64,000 nucleotides of DNA from Persicaria tinctoria (GCA_037127255.1 JBANSL010000020.1:64677598-64741597), one strand, 5' to 3'; counted from the first letter of the stretch, positions 1 through 11,332 are shown. Notes: generated by a model from the letters alone, not told the origin. Translations and numbers: made by a program.

Positions 1-1669
1 TTATAACAGGCAGTTGGGAATGTTCCAGGTATTAAAACATTCTCTGTGACTCTGGTTACTCTTGATAATTCATATTGTATATGTGCATTATTATGCGATA
101 TGGGAAACTTCTGATGCATGATGTATGTATTAATTGTATTTTTTTAGAGGAAGTGTTTCTGTTTATATATATCTTTCTGATGCGGCCAATGAGATATAGC
201 CAAGATGATTTGCACATGTGCATTATAAACATTTAGATGTTCCATTAGTAGGAAGATGTGATGCGTTTACACTACCATCAGCTGCAAGTCGGATTGGGCT
301 TGAGTTACCAGACTGTATGGGGAATTAGTGAGCATGACCTTTTGAACTTGTTTTCCTTGCCTAGTTACCCCAATCCAGGTGAAAAGACTGATCTAGTGTA
401 CTCTTTCCTTGTGGTGCAAGTGTGCAACCTTTCACTACCACACAAAGTTAGTACACCTATCCTTTCTGGCTGTCAAAAAATCTTATGATTTTTTCAATGT
501 TGACATGAATGGATAACAAGGCTGAGGAGTATCTAACCAGAGTTAGATGAGCAAATGTGTTGGAAATGGTGCGGCTAAAATCTTCAGCTCTGTAGCTGTG
601 ATCTTGATATTCTGGTTTCTTCTAATGATTATATCAGCCTATATATCTGATGTGTAGAAATGTGTTTGAGTGTTTCTATACAGCACCTCTTTTCTGGCCT
701 GTTTCATGCTGAAAAGAGCCACCAAGTATATTGACACGATACGTTTATCTTCTGGTCATTGAGTCCCTTTTGAATTCTTTCTTTGAAAATGCTTTTCTTA
801 CATCATCCATTGAAAGTGCATTGGCAAGTAAAAATTGAGTAGCTGCTTTTGAATGCAAGAAATTCTTCATTGGAAAAGGTTTTGTTAAACGATGTATGGT
901 CCTATTAGCTGATTTTTTTTTACTGTACAGCTTTGCCCACTTAAAATAGCTTAATAATGTTAAGGTCAATGCAAGAATTTTTTACTTGTTAATTCACTAA
1001 GGCTCTGTTTGGTAGAACATTTATTTGCTTCACAAGGCATTCACATTAGCACATTATCGCCTAATAGTTTTTGTATCCGCAGCAAGTGTTACTCAGGAAA
1101 TTTTGCATTACAGAGAACACTGGCATGCTTTTTTGACAGATGGTTATGTTTTGTTCTAGGTGAGGATAGAGTTTATGGCTGCAAATGGTAAAACTCTTGC
1201 TAGTTTAAGGAAACCATGCATGTTGCATTTCAGAAGTGATCCCATTCGTCTGCTGCAAGTGTTTTTAAAGATTGTTCCTCTCGTTGCTGGTTATTCATCT
1301 GAGTCCCAAACACTGAACTTGAATTTCCGGGGATTCACCGAAGGGGATGTGCCTTCTGCGTACTTGAAAGTGATTATGGAACAGAGGGCAGAATTCCGAC
1401 CAGCTGGTGGAATCCCAGAAGTATACGATGCAGCTTTACTGCTCGAGTCTGAACTTCCTTTGGTTAAAAGCATACTCTGGTCTTGGAGGAAGACGTTATT
1501 TGTGTGGCTGAGTATGGTGTTGTTCATGATAGAATTGGTGTTTGCCCTGATTTGCTGCCGGACGGTGGTGATGCCTAGCTTGAGACCACAGAATAGGGTC
1601 GGTGCTGCTGCTGCTGCTGCTAATGGTGGTGGAAACACGGGTACGGGTTCGCTGCGAAATGCTAGGTAG
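1..1669 (+). CDS. Seipin (SEIPIN2/3-like), C-terminal part, two exons
   Basis: Seipins are ER membrane proteins that shape lipid-droplet formation. Two exons are visible. The first enters from the left edge and ends at base 28, reading YNRQLGMFQ in frame. A GT-AG intron covers 29-1159. The terminal exon covers 1160-1669 and starts VRIEFMAANGKTLA, continuing the conserved seipin sequence without a phase change. It holds the end of the lumenal beta-sandwich domain (RPCMLHF-like stretch, EQRAEFRPAGGIPEVYDA), then a second membrane helix (around FVWLSMVLFMIELVFALICC) and a short cytosolic tail ending SLRNAR, stop TAG at 1667-1669. The tail has a six-alanine run encoded by a GCT/GCTG microsatellite near 1601-1620, likely to vary in length. 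The N-terminus and first membrane helix lie outside the window. Gene identity rests on recalled family sequence and is strong; the subgroup is inferred. The 1.13-kb intron contains no recognisable gene. Confidence 0.93.
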
Positions 1670-1955
1670 CTGGAATGTTTGGTTACTGCAATGTCATGGC
1701 CTTGAATCTGTGTCAATGTGATAATACACTTTATGTAAAACTATGTATGACGTACTACAAGTTTAATCAATGTTGTTGTACATAATGTATATACAGCCAC
1801 ATACCGCTTGCCAGTATACAAAAGTTCGATAAAAGAAAAAGGAAGAAAAAGAGAGTAAAGCTTAGTTATAGAATGGCATACTCTGAACAGTTGGGTGCGC
1901 TTGATTGATGGATCAGATTTGGGTGAAAGGAATGAAAACTAGCATCATGTTCTCT

Positions 1956-2354
1956 CTAGGGTTTGTTTGATTCCCAGGTGATTATGCTTAAGTGTTTGGC
2001 TAAAAATATTATAAGGTATTTAAAATAATGGAATTTTAAAATAAAATACCTTATAAATTGATTATATTGGGTGTATTTGGATTCCCAATGTATTATGTTA
2101 ATTATAAGCACAATCACTTTTAAAGTGTTTGGTTAAAAACATTATAAAGTATTTAAAATAACGTAATTTTAAAATAAAATATTACATAGATTGTATAAAT
2201 AAAATAATAAATATTGTGTTAAGTTTGTAATTACCTTATAAACTTAATATAATTAATTGACACAATTTATGAAGTATTTTATTTTAAAATTCTATTATTT
2301 TAAATACCTTATAATATTTTTAGCTATAAGCATAATCACTACAATGACCCCTAG
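1956..2354. mobile_element. AT-rich MITE with long inverted ends
   Basis: About 90 bases at the left end (GTGATTATGCTTAAG..., then AAAATATTATAAGGTATTT) recur in reverse complement at 2265-2335. The outermost bases read CTAGGG and CCCTAG. A second, diverged copy of the left end (GTGTATTTGGATTCCC, near 2069) lies inside, so one MITE may have inserted into a relative. I could not find a clean target duplication, so the superfamily is unassigned. It lies about 290 bp beyond the seipin stop codon. Confidence 0.6.
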
Positions 2355-3285
2355 TATCACCAAAAGAATGTAGATCCCCTACAATATTCTAAGTAACCCA
2401 TGTCTATATAACTACTTAATTCAGTAGACTTTCGGCTGACGTGGCGCGCTCTCCCTAATTTACCTTTACAGTTAATTCGTCTTCCATACACTTCTGATTG
2501 ATATAGATTTTCTCCTTCTTCCACCGCCGCTTCATTCCTCCTCCGTCGATTTCATTGCATCCTTCGTGCCACTCCCGTTCTTTCTCCTTCCTCTCTCTAA
2601 TGGTGATGCTTTCTCCTTTGTTCAGACGCCTCCTTCTTTCTCCTTCTTCCGTTCTTTCTCCTTCTTTCAGACAACTCCTTTTGATTGTGGTTGTTCGCTT
2701 CACGATCATGGTGAAAAAGAGATCAGTTGTCCCTTCTCGCCTCCTCTTCCTGGGCCGTTCACTGATGTTGCTCACTGTCTTTGTCCAATAGCATAACAAA
2801 TCGGGCGACTGGACCTACAAGTACACCTCCAACTCGGACACCCAGATCTGACGAAGCCATACTTTGACTAGGTTTTCAGATTGCTTCTCAATTATGGCTT
2901 CATCTTCCTCCACGGCGAAAAACTGCCTCGGTCCTTCTTCTTCCTCCTCCGCCGAGGTTTGTTGTTTATTGTTTCTAGCGCGACCCCTCCTCCGCTTCCT
3001 CCTCTTGCCCTCATAATCCCGTCTTCACTCACTTCCTTCACCAAATTGTCAAGGTTTCTTTCCCTCACCCTCTAACTCCCACTCTCTTTAAACCCGACCC
3101 GACCCACCCGATTGCCACCTCTATTTATGGGGAACATGATCTCAAAAGGTTTCAAAGATGTCATTCCTGAGATGGTGCATTGCGTCCTAGAGGGTGCACA
3201 TATGAGGAAAGTAAAACACCTTATATGTGCATATTAGGAAGGCTTGTGTGAACCTGAACCGTTAGGGCTTTGGGAACTTATGGTC
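2355..3285. other. Intergenic, pyrimidine-rich, no gene recognised
   Basis: The stretch 2440-3080 is rich in CTT/CCT triplets, which creates open frames on both strands, but none resembles a protein family. It ends near 3121 with CCCGATTGCCACCTCTA. A nearly identical GTATTGCCACCTCTGA occurs at 4698-4713, which suggests two transposon ends of one family in the same orientation; no matching left ends were seen. Confidence 0.4.
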
Positions 3286-3650
3286 AATTTGACCAATGCC
3301 GAGATGGTTGCGGAGGACATCAATCGGGCAAGTCGGATCGGGTTCGGGTCGGGTTATTCGGTTTCGAGTCATATCGGTATCGGGTTGATATCGGGTGTGA
3401 TGACAATTCGGGTCTGATCGGGTTCGAGCAGGGTTTATTCGGGCCTTATTTTATCGGATATAATCGGGGTTTTGGGTCCTATTCGGTTCGGGCGAATCGG
3501 GTTTCGGTCTAAACGGGTATGGGTGAACCGAGTTTTGGTCTAAACGGATTCGGGTGAATCGGGTTTCGGTCTAAACGGGTTCGGGTGAATCGGATTTCAG
3601 TCACAACAGTTTTGGTCGAATTGGGTTCAGTCAAATCGAACCCGCAAGAA
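3286..3650 (+). repeat. TCGGGT-rich degenerate tandem repeat, left block
   Basis: Irregular repeats of TCGGGT/TTCGGG/TCGGTCTAAACGGG run through this block. The G-rich strand is the + strand throughout. The open frames here are by-products of the repeat. A second block of the same composition and orientation lies at 4305-4705. Confidence 0.75.
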
Positions 3651-3846
3651 TTATATTGGATAAAACAAATCAATTTTTTTTACCTATGAGTTATTTATCA
3701 TTCTATATATATTAAGCTAATGTTTATCAATTCTTAATCAATACTACTACATTCGTTAAAAATATATAAGTCTTCTCACTTTTTACAACATTTAAAAAAA
3801 AAACTCAAGATTATATAAAATATTTTTTTTCAATATTAATTTCATA

Positions 3847-4085
3847 CTACCTCCGTTCAAAAATAGAAGTGTTTTTAGATATTTGCACACAAATTAAGGA
3901 AATCATAAACTTATTCCCTTAATATCTCTCATCAATTACTCACAACCCTTATTAACCAATAAAATTTGAGCAAAAAGTAAAAAAATAACAATTCTCATAT
4001 CCCAATACCTAGAAAACTCAAAATGACTTATATTTTCAAACAAAAATTTAAGCCTAAAAGGATTTATATTTTTTAACGGAGGGAG
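3847..4085. mobile_element. Stowaway-like MITE, 239 bp
   Basis: The left end reads CTACCTCCGTTCAAAAATAG and the right end AACGGAGGGAG. They are inverted copies of the Stowaway consensus terminus, flanked by TA at 3845-3846 and 4086-4087. The interior is AT-rich and non-coding. It sits between the two TCGGGT blocks. Confidence 0.8.
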
Positions 4086-4304
4086 TATTTATTACTCATA
4101 ACTACAAAATTTTAAAAATGACCAAAAAATTGATATTTATGTGGTTTTGGTGTCTTAAAAAAATGCTAAAAAGTGACTTTTTTAATGGAGGATGTACAAA
4201 ATTATATTTAATTATGTTATATGCATGATAATATTACAATCCATTATTAAGTAATCAAATACTTAGGTTGTTTTGAATATTTTAGGGAAAAAGATAAGAT
4301 TTTT

Positions 4305-4705
4305 GTTGGTTTCGGATATAATCGGGTTCGGGTAATTTCGGGTTTCGGGTATAATCGAGTTCGGGTAATTTCGGGTTTCGGATATGTTCGGGTCGGGCAA
4401 TTTCGGGTTTCGGGTTGATTTCGGGTCTATCCATTCGGATATAATCGGGTTCGGGTTGTTACTGGGTTCGGATTGCTTTCGGGTTCGGGCTTAACTCGGA
4501 TCGGGTTGGTCGGTCTCGGATCCAAACTTTTTTTTTTCAACTAATCGGATCGGTTTTCTCTGATCGGTTGAACATTTCCCTCTTAAACTTTCGAGTTTGG
4601 GCTTTTCTCGGATCCAAGCTTTCGGGTTCGGCCTTAACTCGGATCGGATTGGTTGGTCTCGGATTAATCGGATCGGTTTTCTCGGGTCGGACCGGGTATT
4701 GCCAC
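4305..4705 (+). repeat. TCGGGT-rich degenerate tandem repeat, right block
   Basis: Repeated TCGGGTTCGGGTAATT and TCGGGTTTCGGGTATAA units occur, with GGG runs every 5-10 bases on the + strand. The block ends in the transposon-like terminus near 4698-4713. The apparent open frame on the - strand is a by-product of the repeat. Confidence 0.75.
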
Positions 4706-5222
4706 CTCTGAGGACATCTATGAAGAGGTAAGCCTGATCCCTATTGACGTGAACTCTCATTTACTTAGAATATTTTCCTTTTTGTTATTTATTTCTGTTT
4801 GTACATGATAGTTAATGTATCTACCAATTTAACTTGTTTCTATAAACGTGTCTGGAGAATAGAATTTTGTTTAAAAAATCCCGTAATTTTGAAAAACCAA
4901 AAATTGATCCCTTGACTGACAGTTAGTTCTGATAATTGTACTGTTACTCTGTCACATGAGAAAGTTTTCCTTCTTGTGATGTCACGTGCATGTCTTATTA
5001 TAGTGCATGTATACACAAATGTAAAGGAACCGAAACTTTGGGCAGGTTCGATTTTTCTTACACTAATGATATTCCCTCTCTTGAGTAATATATAAGTCGT
5101 TTGATTTTTTGGTACATTTTTTAATGAGTTAAAAATTATATAAAATATAAAATATTTTTATTTATTTTTTTAAATAATATTATATTTAAGTATAATATTA
5201 TTTTAATATTTTTAATATTTTA

Positions 5223-5392
5223 CTCCATCCGTTTCAAATTAAATGTTGTTTGACTTTTTATAAATTGATACTTATTACTAATAAGTATTAATTTGTAAAA
5301 AAAATTGATTAAAAAAAATATTTTATAGAGAATTTACCTCCTTAGAAAATGTGCAAAAAGTCAAGCAACATTTATTTTCAAAACAGATGTAG
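5223..5392. mobile_element. Inner Stowaway-like MITE
   Basis: The left end CTCCATCCGTTTCAAATTAA and right end TTTTCAAAACAGATGTAG are imperfect inverted copies. TA precedes the left end (5221-5222). The right-hand TA was split by the hAT insertion: its T is at 5393 and its A at 6161. The subterminal AAAGTCAAGCAACATTT pairs with AAATGTTGTTTGACTTT. It lies inside the outer element at 5072-6224. Confidence 0.78.
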
Positions 5393-5393
5393 T

Positions 5394-6152
5394 TAGGGGT
5401 GGGCACAAATCCCGCAAATCCTGTCCCGTCCCGCATCCCGTCCCGATCCCGTCCCGATCCCGGTGGGATTTAGGGAAAAAAATTTCAATCCCGTCTCGAT
5501 CCCGTCCCGCAAATATTACGCGGGACGGGACGCGGGACGAAGAGTTGGAATCCCGCAAATCCCGTCCCGTCCCGCACATATATAATTTTATATATTTATG
5601 TATTTAATAAAAAATAATAAGAAGATATAAGAATATATTTATATTATACCTTAACATTTATTTAAATCTAAATTTTAAATAATAATAAAAACACTAAAAA
5701 TATATAAGAAATGAAATATTGTTGCTACTGTTGCTAGGTAGTTGCTACTGTATTATCATTCTTTGAATTTAATTTGTTCTACTACCTAGCTACGTTGAAT
5801 AAAAAAAAAATTGTTCTACCTACCTACTGATGTTTTTGTACATGTAATGGGATTATCAAGCTACTGTTGTTTTTATATATGTAATTGGATTATTATTTAT
5901 TAAGTTATTATGAATATATGAATTTAATTTATACCTTTCTACTTGTTATTTTTAGATTATATTTTATTCATTTTTTTACGAGGGACAAATCCCGTTCCGT
6001 CCCGATCCCGTCCCGTCCCGTGAGGGATAAGACCCGGCGGGATTTGAAAAAAATATATTCAATCCCGTCCCGATCCCGTCCCGCAAAAAATACGTGGGAC
6101 GGGACGCGGGATTACCCCAATCCCGTCCCGTCCCGTCCCATGCCCACCCCTA
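5394..6152. mobile_element. Non-autonomous hAT element, 759 bp, perfect 8-bp TSD
   Basis: The terminal inverted repeats are TAGGGGTGGGCA and TGCCCACCCCTA. An exact 8-bp duplication GATGTAGT flanks it at 5386-5393 and 6153-6160, the hallmark of hAT transposition. Both subterminal regions carry dense CCCGTCCCGATCCCG repeats, plausibly transposase-binding arrays. The centre is AT-rich with no transposase frame. It is the youngest of three nested elements. Confidence 0.92.
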
Positions 6153-6224
6153 GATGTAGTATATAGTTTTTCTCCTAAAAACATGTTATAAAGTCAAATG
6201 ACTTATATTTTAGAACGGAGAGAA

Positions 6225-7204
6225 TAATCTCTACACGAATTTATTTACATATTATCAGGCATGGAATGAGCGATGGGTTGGTGTCCATTCATCCGGTCTC
6301 ATTTTAAAAATAAAATAAATAATGGGTAAAAATTATGGGAAATTAATAAAAAAAAATATCCATTTATTTATTAAATTAAGAATTTTATTAATAAAAATTA
6401 TGTGTATAAAAAAATAGCCTACCTAACTTATACGAATTTTAATTTCTGATTCCTTTCCTACATATTATATACATATTATATATAATACTTAACTAAACAA
6501 ATTCATAGCGTTCTACATGCTTTTTTTAGATTGACTTTTTCAAGATATATATTTTTTCACCTATCATATTATCGGGTGAAAAAAGAAGAAATATTTCATA
6601 TAATTTTTTTACAAGAAATTCGGCCCAAAGGTGTCCCACCCTTTTTCCTTCCTTACGTAGCATTTGTCCAAAAATATTTTATATTCCCTCTTTTGCCCTT
6701 GCCTTATACCCCCGTCTCCCAAGCTTTCTCCCCACGCGCGATCGCATTCTTCTGTCAGGTAAGCGGTTTCTCGCTCCCAATTTATCTCTTCTATCGTCTG
6801 GCGATTCATTTCCGGCGGTTCTTCTCCGCCGTGCTCTCTGACTTGCTCTCCGCCTTGTTGTTCGGCTTCCTCTCCTATTTGTTTCTGCACTTTTCTGCTA
6901 TTCGTTTCGGTTCTTTGATCGCCTTCTTCTAATGGCTTAATCAGGTACTTTCTTAGACTTTACTGCTTCATGTTCTTGACATCAACCTCACCCGTTGTTT
7001 CCTTTGATTTGTGGAGATCTAGTTTCCTGCAGTTTATACTATTCGTTTCGTTATTTTAGCCATTTCCTCCCGTTTTAGGGTTTGTTTGTTAGGTCAGTTG
7101 TTGTCTAATGGCTATCAGTTTGTGCTATGGTTAATGTCCCTTCTTCTGATTTCGTTTCCATTACAGCATTTGTGGCATTTGTTGTTTCTCTTTATTTTTT
7201 TATG
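6225..7204. other. Intergenic; possible leader of the DUF1985 transposon gene
   Basis: AT-rich to about 6640, then a pyrimidine-rich, leader-like stretch in which TTCTGTCAG is followed by a GTAAGC donor consensus at about 6759. This could be a 5' untranslated exon for the degenerate DUF1985 gene that begins at 7839. No coding region was recognised, and the link is inference. Confidence 0.3.
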
Positions 7205-7700
7205 GTTGGTTATAGTCTGGTGTTAGGGTTACAGTTTATGGCTTGTTTGTTGACAGGGATGCATTTTATCACTTGTTTTGATGGTTGATTACAATCTTGT
7301 GACAGGGTTACAGTTTATTAATTGTTTGGTGACATGGATACAGTTCATTACTTGTTTTGATGGTTGGTTACAGTCTGGTGACAGTGTTACAATTGATTCA
7401 TTGGTACGGTTTGTTGATTGTTTGGTGATAGGGTTACAGTTTATGACTTGTTTGGTGATAGGGTTGCATTTTTATTAATTGTTTTGACGGTTGGTTATAG
7501 TCTTGTGACAGGGTTACAGTTTATTAATTGTTTGGTGACAGGGTTACATTTCATTACTTGTTTTTATGTTTGGTTATAGTCTGGTAACAGGGTTACAATT
7601 GATTTATGGTTACATTTTTTTACTTGTGTTGGGGACAGGGGTCCATATGACATTCTGCTTGTTCTATGTTTGTAGTGTTTGTTATGGTGACAGTATTAGT
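7205..7700 (+). repeat. Minisatellite, unit about 45-90 bp (GGTGACAGGGTTACAGTTTA)
   Basis: At least ten degenerate copies of a GGTGACAGGGTTACAGTTTA core alternate with TTACTTGTTTTGATGGTTGG and TTATAGTCTGG. The two small + strand open frames inside it reflect the repeat period. Confidence 0.8.
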
Positions 7701-7838
7701 TTATGTGGTTATTCAATTTGTTATTTGTTGGTTTTTGGTGACAATATCTTATTTCTTGTGAAACCTAATGTTTACACTATTTCTATGCTATTTAGGTAAA
7801 GAAATTGTTGTCCATCAAGAAATTTCTACTGTAAAGAA

Positions 7839-8779
7839 ATGGTTGTTCAATTTAAGTTTGTTGTTCCCAAAGAACGACGTTTTCGCGGGCACATTAATGT
7901 GTATTCAAAGCTTGCATTGATCAAAGTTCTTAAGAATGGTTTGTCTCTTGATGAATGAGTTTCTCTTATAGATGGTTGTTTAGGTCCAATTGTACGGGCT
8001 GGTGATCGTCTTTATTTTTATCATCAACTTGTGCATCAGATGCTCCTACATAAAGTTGAAACTTCTAAAGTTAATGAGATTTGGTTCAAAGTTGGACAAC
8101 ATTTGTTTAGGTTTTCTCTAGCTGAATTCTGTTGTGTAACCAGTTTGAGTTGGGAAGAACCTGGTGATGACATGTCTCATTCTCCTCAAGTGGATATGGA
8201 GGAGTTTTTGGGTGTATCGGAATGCACATTTAATGGTCTTCTTTAAATTTTCCTCAAGGAGCCGACTCAGCCTCCCAAGAAACTTTCCATGGCGTACTTG
8301 TTACTGATTGAGGGTGTGTTGCTCCCTCATCGTTCTAAAGCTCTTGTTCGTCAATCTTTTGTGGACCTTGTCTGTGATTTGGATCGTTTAAAACTTTATC
8401 CTTTTGGTCGAGTTGGGTTTTTGGAAACACTTGGTTATTTGAATAAATGTATGAGGTCTGAGCTAACCAAAAAGGGTCAAAGGTTTGGTTATAATCTGCT
8501 CGGATATCCCATAGCATTTGAGGTATTTCCCTTTCTTTTCCTTTTATGTTCCAATGCTTTTTTCTTCTTCTAATTATTCTTTACTTGTATTTATGTTCTT
8601 ACTGTTGCTTTCTTCTTAGGTTTGGATTTTAGAGGCAATCCCTAAGATTGTTGGCATTTGTAATTGTTACTTTGCATTATGTGATGGATTACCAGCATCT
8701 CGATCTTGTCTGGTATACCAGTGAACGTGATTACAACATTACATATGATAGGTGTTCTGATGTTTTCTCCAAATATTTG
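7839..8779 (+). pseudogene. DUF1985 protein fragment (Ulp1-type transposon gene), decayed
   Basis: A continuous frame from ATG 7839 encodes a DUF1985 domain, a plant-transposon domain often fused upstream of a Ulp1-like SUMO protease. Landmarks are KLALIKVL, HQLVHQMLLHKVE, EIWFKVGQHLFRFSLAEFCC (residues about 85-105), YPFGRVGFLETL and GYPIAFE. The frame is broken by TGA near 7956 and TAA at 8244. A plausible donor follows base 8522; an exon from 8620 continues VWILEAIPKIV, the expected next block. A further frame slip then precedes WYTSERDYNITYDR, and a donor follows 8779. No Ulp1 protease domain follows before the AT-rich sequence. A second DUF1985 fragment lies on the - strand at 13174-13344, so both may be relics of one large element. 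Domain call from recalled family pattern. Confidence 0.75.
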
Positions 8780-9589
8780 GTAAGCATTCTTTATTGTCTC
8801 GTCTTTTTATTATTTTGATCTCAGTTTCCCTCTTCCATGCTATTGAAGTTACTCACTCGAACATGCTTCTTAAGCATTCTCCTAATATCTATGTATATTT
8901 CATTAACTTTAATAGATGCTTTGTTTCATCCAACTCTTATGTCGTCGCCGAACAAATATATTAAACTTTTCACATTTGTTAGATTGTTATTTGATTATTC
9001 CTTATAAATACTTTATTTTCTTTTTTTTTTCATCGCAAACGCGCAATGGCTCGGGAATTAGACTAGTTATTTATAAATCCATGTTAAAAAAAATTCCAAA
9101 AATTGTTTTTAAGTTTTAAACATCTATTAATAAATGTTTATAAAAAAAGTTGATTAAAAATCATGGTTTAAATTTTTATATAAATTAAAGATCGAATATT
9201 GTACCATTTATTAAAAAAAAATTGAAACATGATTTTCATTTTTTTGATAAACTTATACTAATTGTTGTTTATAAAAATATATTTTTAATTTTAGAAAAGT
9301 TGACTGAAAAATGATTTTCCCTTTGGTTAATTAAAATATATTATTTTAGGGTGATTTTGCTAAATATACCTTTTAGAAAAGTCAATTAAGTATTTTTCAT
9401 GTTTTTTTTATAAACCTATACTAATTGTTGTTTGTAAAAAATATTTTTTAAATTTTAGAAAAGTTGATTAAAAATAATTTTCCCTTTGGTTAATTAAACT
9501 ATGTTATTTTTAGGTGATTTTGCTAAATATATCTTTTAGAAAATTCAATTAAGTGATTATATCCCAAATAAAATTAATTAGCCACATTA
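8780..9589. other. AT-rich non-coding tract
   Basis: There are no coding signals. Two diverged direct copies of a stretch containing TAGAAAAGTTGA and TTTTCCCTTTGGTTAATTAA occur near 9290 and 9455, about 165 bp apart, suggesting local duplication. Confidence 0.4.
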
Positions 9590-9990
9590 ACCCCCTATTA
9601 TTGATGACACTTTTTTTATAACACTTTTTTGATGACACGTTTTATAACGTTGATGACACTTATTTTATGACACTTTATTTTTACTTTGATGCCACTTTTC
9701 TAATGAAATGGCTTGATGGTACTTTTTTAATGCTACTTTTTTAAAACCATGATGATAATTGGTTGTTCACTATGATTCCACTTTTCTAAGTGGTTTGATG
9801 CCACATTTTTAATATAATTTTTTATACCACTTTTTTAATCTAGTTGATTGTATATCAATGACATTTTTTTATTAAAAAAATTGATGACATATTTGTACAA
9901 TGATATTACTATATTGACGCTACGTTTTCATTGATTCCACTTTTATTCATTAGTGACACATTTATGACATTTTTTTTCTTTGGAGCATAA
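9590..9990 (+). repeat. Degenerate TGATGACACTTTTTTA repeat
   Basis: A motif of the type TTGATGACACTTTTTTATAA, with variants TGATGCCACTTTT, recurs roughly every 20-40 bases across 400 bp. It is non-coding. Confidence 0.6.
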
Positions 9991-10688
9991 AATGTGGAAT
10001 CAAAATATTGCTACCTTATTACACATATAAAAATACAAGGTCTTTTGAAAAGTGTAGCATCAATATTGGTTGTATACATAAACCCATCTATTATAATGTG
10101 TCATCAACTCAAAAATCCACAATTGAATGGCACATACATGAAACAAGCCTATTCAATTTCAAAATCTTCAATGTTCCAAGTGTTTACAAGTTTTCAAGCT
10201 AAGACAATGCAATCTTGTTTCAGATTTGGGACAAGCCAAGGCAGCACAAATCTGCACATATTCAACAACACTAAATAATTGTCTTACGACAAGCTATGTT
10301 TCAAACTACATACAGGAACCATTCCCTTATAATACGCAAGAAAAAGATGAGTTTATAGGTCGTGCAATCTTGTTTCAAAGTCAAAAGGCAGGCGGTCAAA
10401 AACTCTCTCTATCTCTTTGCAAGAATTGCACCCTGCGTACACCTTCAATCCATGCTCCTCAAGGTGATCGACGTCAATGCACATGATCCGCTTGTTCATC
10501 TGCCCGACTAAGGCGATCAAATTTGGATGCGGCGCCATCAGCCTCGGATAACGGCTGCCTCCATCGCCGCCATCGTCACGCCAAACCTCCTCGCCATCAT
10601 CCTGGCTCCACCGAGAGTTGCAAGTCGGAATCTTCTGTTGGGCTAGAAACCACTTTCCAGCCACACCCGGAAGCGAATTCGGGTAATA
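9991..10688. other. Unassigned sequence with a 103-codon open frame
   Basis: A - strand frame at 10353-10664 (103 residues; NLIALVGQMNKRIMCIDVDH in the middle) is the longest here. I do not recognise it, and the surroundings are transposon-rich, so it is more likely transposon debris than a gene. Confidence 0.25.
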
Positions 10689-11316
10689 TGAGAATCAACA
10701 ACAATCAGCCAACAAATCAATGACCAACCGATAATATCCAATCCAGAAATCAAACAACCAAGCAACCACAAACACAGATAAAAGCACAAATATTGACACA
10801 AGATTTACGTGGGAAAAACCCTCTCTAACCAGAGGATTAAAAAACCCACCTTCCATTTGCCAGAGCAACCAATCCACTAATCAACAGGCCAATACAAGTG
10901 TTTAACAATCCAGTCTCAGACCGAGACAAACAAACATGGAAATCTCAAACACCAATCTAAATACAACCCAATCTAGAAAGGATTCCTCTCCAAAACCTAG
11001 CTAAACACTTGTAATCAGATTAGATTTCCAAGGAGGAGAAAATACATATCAACAAACACCCGTTGATGACTTGCCGAAAGAAGAAGACATATCACTAGAT
11101 CAAGAGACGAACCACCCGCTCAAATATCTTATCTTTCCTCTCCTTTCTCTCTCTTCTCTCTTTTCTTTCTCTCTCCTTTCTCCTTGTTGCTGGCGGCACT
11201 ACCCTTGGAGCTCTCGTGCTCCTCAAGACAAAGGCAAAAATATGGTCTTTTGTCTTATCAAAGAAGCCTAAGCTTCACTTTGGGTTGGACCCCAAAAATG
11301 GGCTATAGGCCCAACA
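10689..11316 (-). mobile_element. Copia-type 3' LTR remnant with polypurine tract
   Basis: Read on the - strand this 628-bp segment begins TGTTGGGCC and ends GATTCTCA, giving TG...CA borders. Immediately upstream on the same strand (11332-11317) lies the purine run GCGGGAGGAGGAGAAGA, a convincing polypurine tract, so this is the 3' LTR of a - strand element. The ATTTACGTGGGAAAAACC block is typical of copia LTRs in my recollection. No gag or pol was recognised to the right, so the element is truncated. The CT-rich runs at 11120-11190 belong to the LTR. Confidence 0.5.
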
Positions 11317-11332
11317 TCTTCTCCTCCTCCCG

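Larger units (their letters stand above)
5072..6224. mobile_element. Outer Stowaway-like MITE, interrupted by later insertions
   Basis: The left end TTCCCTCTCTTGAGTAATAT, followed by AAGTCGTTTGA, pairs with the inverted right end AAGTCAAATGACTTATATTT, followed by TAGAACGGAGAGAA. TA dinucleotides flank both sides (5070-5071 and 6225-6226). Only about 213 bp of the span belongs to this element (5072-5220 and 6161-6224); the rest is two younger insertions. Confidence 0.75.

Noticed and set aside
1291..1716. 141-codon open frame on the - strand opposite the seipin exon
   Set aside because: Shadow of the seipin terminal exon, which has clear family motifs on the + strand.
2455..2799. 114-codon - strand frame rich in Arg/Glu/Lys
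   Set aside because: Arises from a pyrimidine-rich tract; mirror frames are open on the + strand and no family is recognised.
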